From contig JADKBM010000016.1 in the NCBI GenBank assembly GCA_016715115.1, forward strand, positions 496,001-560,000: a DNA stretch of 64,000 nucleotides, in the 5' to 3' direction. The notes under the pieces were generated by a model, which saw only the letters and a program-made list of their open reading frames with translations, ran no database searches and was not told the origin of the DNA. The translations under genes and the position numbers were made by a program. Source of the stretch: Acidobacteriota bacterium (GTDB taxonomy: Bacteria; Acidobacteriota; Blastocatellia; Pyrinomonadales; Pyrinomonadaceae). Of this stretch, positions 58,568 to 64,000 are shown piece after piece. Each line of letters opens with the position of its first letter. Within the stretch, counting starts at the first letter, position 1.

Positions 58568-59305
58568 ATGAACTGCGAACTGTGCCAAGAAATGATAAGC
58601 GCGTATCTGGACTGCGAACTCGATGAAACGAGTTGCGCGGATGTCCGGACGCATTTGTCAGTTTGTTTGGATTGTTCGATGGTTTGCGAGGACCTGGCGA
58701 TGCTGCTCGATGTGTCGCGGCTCGAATCGGACGAAAACGCTGTTCCGCCAAATCCGCAGGCACTTTGGTGCCGGATAAACAACATTATCGAGGGTGAAGT
58801 CAGCGCCGAGATCGCCAAGGAACAAAAGGTAAAAGAGGTCGAACCCGTCTCGGGATGGCTTCCGCGCCGTTGGAACTTTTCGTTCTCGCAGGTCGCGGCG
58901 GCGATCATCGGCATTGCGCTCGTCAGCTCGCTGCTGACATTTATCGGCTTGAAACAGTATTCGCAGGCTGAAGATGGATTCGCGTTGAAATCCGAACCGA
59001 CCGTCGTCGACCGCGTCCTTGGCAAACTCGGCTTGGTCGAGACGCCGCAGCAGCTGCGCAAACGCAAGTTGCAGGAGCGCGAAACAGCGATCGATTACTG
59101 GAACAAGCGCGTCCAGGCCCGGCGCGTCCAATGGGATGCCCATTTGCGGGACGCGTTCGACCGAAACCTGAACGAAATAAATCAAGCGGTCAATGAATAT
59201 ACGTTGATCTTGGAGGAAAATCCGCAGGACGAGCTTTCGGGCGAGATGCTCGACACTACTCTCAACGAGAAGATGGAGCTTTTGCGTGAGTTTTCCGAAC
59301 TGTAA
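58568..59305 (+). CDS. Anti-sigma factor with zinc-binding (ZAS) domain
   Basis: 245 residues. The N-terminus MNCELCQEMISAYLDCELDE and HLSVCLDC form the zinc-binding H-x3-C-x2-C core with an upstream Cys, the ZAS pattern of anti-ECF factors. One membrane helix follows (VAAAIIGIALVSSLLTFIGL, about 115-135), then a periplasmic helical part (RKLQERETAIDYWNKRVQARRVQWDAHL...LNEINQAVNEYTLILEENPQ). ATG 58568 is preferred to the longer frame from 58526, since it starts at the conserved domain. Signal detection is probably periplasmic. Confidence 0.87.
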   Translation: MNCELCQEMISAYLDCELDETSCADVRTHLSVCLDCSMVCEDLAMLLDVSRLESDENAVPPNPQALWCRINNIIEGEVSAEIAKEQKVKEVEPVSGWLPRRWNFSFSQVAAAIIGIALVSSLLTFIGLKQYSQAEDGFALKSEPTVVDRVLGKLGLVETPQQLRKRKLQERETAIDYWNKRVQARRVQWDAHLRDAFDRNLNEINQAVNEYTLILEENPQDELSGEMLDTTLNEKMELLREFSEL

Positions 59306-59314
59306 GTTTTGGCA

Positions 59315-60091
59315 ATGATTTTGAAGTTGAGACAATTTGTCGGGCTTTCAGCAATCATCAAAACTACGATCGTCCTGAGCGTAGTTTTTTTCTTTGCTAA
59401 CGCCGCCGCGCCCGAACTCTTGGCGCAGAAGAGATTCGCGAAGACTTATCCGGCGGGCAAGAACGTGCGTTTGCAACTGACCAACCGTTCGGGGACCGTG
59501 ACCGTCGAAGGCTGGAACAAGGATCAGGTTCAGATCTCGGCATATCTCGAAGCGCCGGCGGCGAACATCGTCCCGCAGAGTTTGAGCGGCACGATCCTGA
59601 TCAATGTCGTCAAGGACAATCAGGGCCGCAACGAAGTCGGCAACGTCAATTTCACCGTCAAGGTGCCGTTCACTTCCTCGGTCGATATTGAAACTCGCGT
59701 CGGCAATCTCAACGTCAGCAACGTCCGCGGCGGACTTGTCCGGGCCAATATTTCGAGCGAGGGCGATATCACCCTGACAAACATCGGAGCCAACAACGTT
59801 GCCGCTGAAAACGTCATCGGCGACATCTTCTTCGACGGCGAAATACAAAGCGGCGGCAACTACCGGTTCGTTTCGATGCGCGGCAACATCAACGTGCGGA
59901 TCCCGTTCGACTCCGGTTTCAAACTTGTCGCGACCGCACCTTCGACGCGCAACATTTCACTTGGCGCGTTTTCCGGCGGCTCAATGAATGTCGTCAGCGA
60001 CGGTCGCCGCGTGATCGGCAAGAACGGCGACGGCGCCGCGACCCTGACAGTCACCAACCAACGCGGAAGCATTGCATTGATCAGGCGCTGA
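59315..60091 (+). CDS. Secreted DUF4097 family protein (putative adhesin-like beta helix)
   Basis: 258 residues. Signal segment TIVLSVVFFFANAAAPELLAQ, then GKNVRLQLTNRSGTVTVEGWNKDQVQISAYLEAPA and repeated beta turns (VDIETRVGNLNVSNVRGGLVRANISSEGDITLTNIGANNV...GNINVRIPFDSGFKLVATAPS). The repeat of short beta strands is the DUF4097 pattern. ATG 59315; the TTG two codons earlier is an alternative. It lies 9 nt after the anti-sigma gene, so it is probably part of the same operon. Confidence 0.82.
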   Translation: MILKLRQFVGLSAIIKTTIVLSVVFFFANAAAPELLAQKRFAKTYPAGKNVRLQLTNRSGTVTVEGWNKDQVQISAYLEAPAANIVPQSLSGTILINVVKDNQGRNEVGNVNFTVKVPFTSSVDIETRVGNLNVSNVRGGLVRANISSEGDITLTNIGANNVAAENVIGDIFFDGEIQSGGNYRFVSMRGNINVRIPFDSGFKLVATAPSTRNISLGAFSGGSMNVVSDGRRVIGKNGDGAATLTVTNQRGSIALIRR

Positions 60092-60225
60092 CGCTCAAAA
60101 GCGCTTGTGGCGGTCCGCCGGCGAGTCGGCATCGAAAAGAAAAGCTTTGACCGACCGCCTCTCAATCAACTAATCTACAAATGGAGCATCCGTTCCGCCT
60201 TTCCCTTTTTTCCGCGCCAAACCAT

Positions 60226-61071
60226 ATGAAAATCATCCAATTTCGCTCGATCGCAATTTTCGTCGCCGTTCTTTTGACCGCCTTCTCAACGATGGCGCAG
60301 ACGGCCTTGATCAAACGGACCGCGTTCAAGTCCGATTCGGTCGAATTCGGCGTCGGCGGCACTGTGACCGTTACCGGCGCGCCGTTCGGTTCGATCCGCA
60401 TCGAGGGGTGGAGCAAGAACGAGATCGAGGTTTCGGCCGAGATCCAGATCGAAGCGGCGAACGAGGCCGACCTGGCGAAACTGGCCGGTGTCAACGGTTT
60501 CGTCCTCGATTCGACATTCAATCATTTGCGCATCAACAGCGTCGGCACGCACGACAAGAACTATCTCAAGAAATCGGGAAAGAAGATCCCGAAAACTTTG
60601 CTCGGACTTCCCTTCCGAATTGACTATGTCATCAAGGTCCCGCGCTATTGCGATCTCAATATCAACGGCGGTTCGGGGGACTTTTTCGTTTCCGGGGTCG
60701 ACGGCAATATGCGCGTCAACTTCGTCAAGGGCGACGCCAAAATGAGTCTCGACGGCGGCGCCATCCAGGCGATCTTCGGCACCGGCAACGTCGACGTCAC
60801 GATTCCCTCCCGAAGTTGGCGTGGAAGGTTCGCCGACGTCCAGCTGACGAGTGGCACGATGAACGTCTTTTTGCCGCCGGGCCTGAACGCGATGTTCGAC
60901 GCCGCAGTTCTCCGAACCGGAAATATCGGCAACACCTTTACCGAACTCAAGCCGCGAACGCGGAGCGACAAATTCGATGACAAATTGATGGTCGCCAAGG
61001 CCGGCGTCGGCGGCGTTCCGATGAAATTCACCGTCGGCGACGGGGTCCTGAATATCGCGCCAATCAAATAA
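60226..61071 (+). CDS. Second secreted DUF4097-like protein
   Basis: 281 residues. Signal peptide IAIFVAVLLTAFSTMAQTAL, then FGSIRIEGWSKNEIEVSAEIQIEA, and DYVIKVPRYCDLNINGGSGDFFVSGVDGNMRVNFVKGDAKMSLDGGAIQAIFGTGNVDVTIPS: the same turn-rich beta pattern as the previous gene. The end is conserved-looking (MKFTVGDGVLNIAPIK). ATG 60226 is placed just before the signal; an ATG at 60181 would add 15 residues. Paralogue of 59315-60091. The substrate is unknown. Confidence 0.8.
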   Translation: MKIIQFRSIAIFVAVLLTAFSTMAQTALIKRTAFKSDSVEFGVGGTVTVTGAPFGSIRIEGWSKNEIEVSAEIQIEAANEADLAKLAGVNGFVLDSTFNHLRINSVGTHDKNYLKKSGKKIPKTLLGLPFRIDYVIKVPRYCDLNINGGSGDFFVSGVDGNMRVNFVKGDAKMSLDGGAIQAIFGTGNVDVTIPSRSWRGRFADVQLTSGTMNVFLPPGLNAMFDAAVLRTGNIGNTFTELKPRTRSDKFDDKLMVAKAGVGGVPMKFTVGDGVLNIAPIK

Positions 61072-61341
61072 CTTTGCCGCGCAATCGGCGTTTGTTCCGG
61101 ATTCCGCGATAGGATTCCCATCCCGGATCGTTGACGGATCTCGGCGCACGAAAACGCCAAACAATCGAAGTACCCGTCGTTTCCGCTTCGCATTCTCCGA
61201 GCTTCGGATCACCAAATCCGGATTTTCGCGCAAAGACCGGGAATTCTTCGATTTCGCCTCTCTTACGCGTCCGGCGTTTATCGGCGACTAATTTTCTTTC
61301 GCGATTTTTCTTTTCGCAAGCGATAGGCTATTTTTTAGTCT
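61072..61341. other. Gene-free spacer
   Basis: 270 bp before dcd with no convincing ORF or terminator. I see no clear promoter. Confidence 0.45.
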
Positions 61342-61935
61342 ATGTCCATTAAGTCTGACATTTGGCTCCGCAAAATGGCGGAGGAAGAAGGGATGATCGC
61401 GCCGTTCTTGCCTGAGCTGGTGCGCGAATCGGAAGGCCGACGGATCATTTCGGCGGGTTGTTCGAGCTACGGCTACGATATGCGTCTGGCTGACGACGGT
61501 TTTCGCATCTTTTCCTCCGTTCACGCCAAGGAGATCGATCCAAAGCGCTTCGATGATCAGTTTTCGCTGATCGAACCGGTCCTTCAGACCTCGGATGACG
61601 GGGCGCAATTCTATCTGCTCCCGCCGCATCATTATGGACTCGGAGTAACGGTCGAAACGTTCAAGATGCCGCGCAACGTGACCGGCATCGCCCTTGGGAA
61701 ATCGACCTACGCGCGGGCCGGTCTGCTCGTCAACACAACTCCGCTCGAAGCCGGTTGGACCGGTCGCCTTGTCGTCGAGATCGCCAACCTCGCGAATTTG
61801 CCGCTCAGAGTCTATGTGAACGAAGGAATCGGCCAGATCCTGTTCTTCCAGTCCGACGAAGACTGCGCCGTCTCGTATTCGGACCGTGGGGGCAAGTATC
61901 AGGGACAGACAGGATTGACGTTCGCAAAGGTTTAG
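61342..61935 (+). CDS. dcd: dCTP deaminase
   Basis: Deaminates dCTP to dUTP in dTMP synthesis. 197 residues, normal. Motifs: the N-terminal MSIKSDIWLRKMAEEEGMIAPF, SYGYDMRLADDGFRIF, GVTVETFKMPRNVTGIALGKSTYARAGLLVNTTPLEAGWTGRLVVEIANLANLPLRVYVNEGIGQILFFQSD, and the C-terminal SDRGGKYQGQTGLTFAKV. The substrate and trimer pattern GKSTYARAG is intact. Some relatives also hydrolyse dUTP; the sequence alone does not decide. Confidence 0.94.
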   Translation: MSIKSDIWLRKMAEEEGMIAPFLPELVRESEGRRIISAGCSSYGYDMRLADDGFRIFSSVHAKEIDPKRFDDQFSLIEPVLQTSDDGAQFYLLPPHHYGLGVTVETFKMPRNVTGIALGKSTYARAGLLVNTTPLEAGWTGRLVVEIANLANLPLRVYVNEGIGQILFFQSDEDCAVSYSDRGGKYQGQTGLTFAKV

Positions 61936-62087
61936 GCAGCGATCTCCGTGAATCGGCCCGTTTCAACTGATCCCGGAGGTCCTCTGCCTTGCCGGATCTT
62001 TGTTTCGGAACAGTTGAGAGCGGATAGCTGAAAGTGGAGAGTGTCGTTTTCCGACGCACTTCGACGTTTGCGGACTATCATTGACGA

Positions 62088-63533
62088 ATGCTGAAGATCG
62101 AAAACTACATCGGCGGAATGCTCGCGGCGCCGGTTTCTGGCGGATACCTAGACAATTACGATCCGGCGCGGGGCGAGGTCTATTCACTGATCCCGGATTC
62201 GGACGAAAACGACGTTGCCGCAGCCGTGCGTGCGGCGGGCGATGCGTTTCCAGCTTGGTCGACGACGCCGCACGACGAACGATTCGAGATACTGATGCGC
62301 CTCGTGCGGTTGATCGAGCGCGACCTGGAACCGCTTGCGGAAGCGGAGAGCGTCGATAACGGCAAACCCGTGAGCCTTGCGAAACGCGTCGACATTCCGC
62401 GCGCGGCGGCGAATTTCCGGTTTTACGCGACGGCGCAGATGCATCTCGCGAACGAGTCGCACGACACGGTCGGCCAGGCGATCAATTACACGCTGCGCCA
62501 ACCACTCGGCGTGGTTGGCTGCATTTCACCGTGGAACTTGCCCCTCTACCTTTTCACGTGGAAGATCGCTCCGGCGATCGCGGCGGGCTGTACCGTTGTC
62601 GCGAAACCGTCTGAGGTTACGCCGATGACCGCGTATCTGCTTTCGAAACTATGCATCGAGGCCGGGTTGCCGGCCGGCGTTCTCAACATCGTCCACGGCA
62701 CGGGACCGAAGACCGGCGCGGCGATCGTCTCGCATCCCGAAGTCAAGGCGATCTCGTTCACGGGCGGAACGGCCACCGGCGAATGGATCGCGCGCGAGGC
62801 GGCGCCCAAATTCAAAAAGCTCTCGCTCGAACTCGGCGGCAAGAATCCGAATATCATCTTCGCCGACTGCGATTACGAAGCGATGCTCGAAACGACGCTG
62901 CTGTCGTCGTTTTCGAATCAGGGCGAGATCTGTCTTTGCGGATCTCGGATCTTCGTCGAACGCCCGCTTTACGAGCGCTTCAAAAAGGATTTTGTCGAAC
63001 GGTCGAAAGCGCTCAAGGTCGGCGACCCGCGCGCGGCCGAGACAAATCTGGGCGCGATCGCTTCGAAAGCGCACTTTGAGAAAATCCTGTCATACGTCGA
63101 GCTCGCCAAAAGCGAAGGCGGTGTGATTTTGTGCGGCGGCCGTTCGGTGCGTGTCGATGGCTTCGGCGGTTGGTTCATCGAACCGACGGTCATCGAGGGG
63201 TTAACGTTCGATTGCCGGACGAATCAGGAAGAGATCTTCGGGCCGGTCGTAACGATCCAGCCGTTCGACACGGACGACGAGGTCCTGAAGTATGCGAACT
63301 CGGTTCGTTACGGACTCGCCGCAACCGTCTGGACCGAGAACCTGACACGCGCCCACCGCCTCGCGGCAAAACTCGAGTCCGGAATCGTTTGGATCAACTG
63401 CTGGCTTCTGCGCGATCTGCGAACGCCTTTTGGCGGAGTCAAAGATTCCGGAATGGGCCGCGAAGGCGGCTTCGAAGCGTTGCGGTTTTTTACGGAAGAG
63501 AAGAACGTCTGCATACGGGTTTTGGAGAAATAA
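62088..63533 (+). CDS. Aldehyde dehydrogenase (NAD-dependent, 2-hydroxymuconate-semialdehyde type)
   Basis: 481 residues. Catalytic and cofactor elements: CISPWNLPLYLFTWKIAPAIAAGCTVVAKPSEVTPMTAY, VHGTGPKTGAAIVSHPEVKAISFTGGTATGEWIA, LELGGKNPNIIFADCDYE (general-base Glu), NQGEICLCGSRIFV (nucleophile Cys), and EEIFGPVVTIQPFDTDDEVLKYANSVRYGLAATVWT. The closest kin I recall are the DmpC/HMSDH-like enzymes, but substrate range cannot be seen. It is probably a catabolic or detoxifying dehydrogenase. Confidence 0.85.
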   Translation: MLKIENYIGGMLAAPVSGGYLDNYDPARGEVYSLIPDSDENDVAAAVRAAGDAFPAWSTTPHDERFEILMRLVRLIERDLEPLAEAESVDNGKPVSLAKRVDIPRAAANFRFYATAQMHLANESHDTVGQAINYTLRQPLGVVGCISPWNLPLYLFTWKIAPAIAAGCTVVAKPSEVTPMTAYLLSKLCIEAGLPAGVLNIVHGTGPKTGAAIVSHPEVKAISFTGGTATGEWIAREAAPKFKKLSLELGGKNPNIIFADCDYEAMLETTLLSSFSNQGEICLCGSRIFVERPLYERFKKDFVERSKALKVGDPRAAETNLGAIASKAHFEKILSYVELAKSEGGVILCGGRSVRVDGFGGWFIEPTVIEGLTFDCRTNQEEIFGPVVTIQPFDTDDEVLKYANSVRYGLAATVWTENLTRAHRLAAKLESGIVWINCWLLRDLRTPFGGVKDSGMGREGGFEALRFFTEEKNVCIRVLEK

Positions 63534-63612
63534 ACGAAGAGCCTGGATTTTGGACTCCGGCCCGACGCCCGCCCGACACCAAGCTCTGCTATACTTCCCG
63601 CGAGGGCTAAAT

Positions 63613-63798
63613 ATGAGTAACGAAACACAACCCGTCAGGATCGAAACCGGCGAAGAGGTCGCCTTTGAGTTGATGAAATTCATCGCCGAAAAGGAAAACC
63701 GAACGCTCGCGTCGGAAGAGATCCGGGATTACTATCTCGATCTTTTCGTCGAATGCGCCGCTGTCGTTTATGACGGCGAACGCGCGGGCGGCGAATAG
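63613..63798 (+). CDS. Small acidic hypothetical protein
   Basis: 61 residues: MSNETQPVRIETGEEVAFEL, FIAEKENRTLASEEIRDYYLDLFVECAAVVYDGE. Its composition suggests a helical soluble protein; I do not recognise it. ATG 63613. It lies ~80 bp after the dehydrogenase and ~75 bp before the heme oxygenase start. Confidence 0.6.
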   Translation: MSNETQPVRIETGEEVAFELMKFIAEKENRTLASEEIRDYYLDLFVECAAVVYDGERAGGE

Positions 63799-63872
63799 TT
63801 CGACCAAAAAACTGAATCCAAAACGTCCACGGATTCGTGAAACCATTCGAATCGTGGCAAAATATCCGCGTT

Positions 63873-64000
63873 ATGCAACCAGAAACAGCAAATGATTCAA
63901 TAATGGCGCAGCTCAAATCGCGAACTGCCCATCAGCATCAGGCGACCGAAGCAACAGTCAATCTGATGCGTCCGGACTTTACACTCGACGATTACCGGGA
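63873..64000 (+). CDS. Biliverdin-producing heme oxygenase, N-terminal part (3' cut by window)
   Basis: 42 residues visible: MQPETANDSIMAQLKSRTAH, QHQATEATVNLMRPDFTLDDYR. The L-x-x-x-T-x-x-x-H spacing (LKSRTAHQHQATE) is the proximal heme-ligand region of bacterial BphO/HemO-type heme oxygenases. The rest lies outside the window, so this is family memory on a short piece. A bacteriophytochrome gene often follows such genes. Confidence 0.6.
   Translation, partial: MQPETANDSIMAQLKSRTAHQHQATEATVNLMRPDFTLDDYR

Noticed and set aside
1..64000. tRNA, rRNA or CRISPR arrays
   Set aside because: No tRNA cloverleaf with CCA-side, no rRNA sequence, and the repeats seen are palindromic families without unique spacers of constant length.

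Overview
The window comes from a bacterial chromosome with moderately high G+C. I infer an Acidobacteriota member, probably Blastocatellia (Pyrinomonadales-like). The grounds are the str-S10-spc-alpha ribosomal layout, a PEP-CTERM protein, FG-GAP/pre-peptidase secreted proteins, a sigma/anti-sigma/DUF4097 cluster and many REP-like palindromes with a RAYT transposase. No 16S rRNA is present, so this is not proven. I found no rRNA, tRNA or CRISPR.

Layout. 1-1584 is the 3' end of uvrA (+). 1585-4950 is a mobile or repeat-rich stretch: a RAYT transposase between two REP pairs, a DUF2695 protein, a ~590 bp array of short-word repeats and an MFS exporter. 4953-14197 (-) holds a large secreted P-domain/FG-GAP protein, a multi-pass membrane protein, tRNA nucleotidyltransferase, glycyl-tRNA synthetase, a secreted PEGA/OmpA-like protein and a PEP-CTERM protein. 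14492-41901 (-) is one long translation block, read from high to low coordinate: rpsL-rpsG-fusA-tuf, S10 genes (rpsJ to rpsQ), spc genes (rplN to secY-adk-map-infA-rpmJ), alpha genes (rpsM-rpsK-rpsD-rpoA-rplQ), then accB-accC, rpsO and pnp. A sigma70-type promoter lies ~290 nt upstream of rpsL. tuf carries a one-base frameshift in a G5 run. Nearly every spacer of more than ~60 bp in this block contains a diverged hairpin built from short repeated words.

42382-51227 holds an unknown membrane-tailed protein, a 2Fe-2S ferredoxin-domain protein, an EamA permease, a membrane PAS-GGDEF-EAL protein, GTP-dependent PEP carboxykinase and a small FnIII-like protein. 51309-55186 is an accessory island bounded by REP elements. 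It holds two AAA/STAND-like ATPase genes (the second with a winged helix and nearly identical TPR units) behind a promoter overlaid by three abutting copies of a 16-bp dyad, RCAACA-N4-TGTTGT. Just beyond it is a short transcription unit with its own promoter, strong ribosome site, two tiny coupled ORFs and a terminator, convergent with a papain-like cysteine protease gene.

56325-64000 (+) holds a Bax-inhibitor-1 family protein followed 4 nt later by an exported peroxiredoxin whose peroxidatic-cysteine codon is an in-frame TGA. A stem-loop that fits the bacterial SECIS rules follows it, so this is probably a selenoprotein. Next come an ECF sigma factor, a zinc-finger anti-sigma factor and two secreted DUF4097 proteins, then dCTP deaminase, an aldehyde dehydrogenase, a small unknown protein and the start of a heme oxygenase cut by the window edge.

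Most interesting: the probable selenocysteine peroxiredoxin (57043-57588), the triple-dyad operator and ATPase pair (51418-54985), the tiny-ORF transcription unit (55214-55519), and the palindrome families (RAYT/REP and the ribosomal-spacer hairpins).
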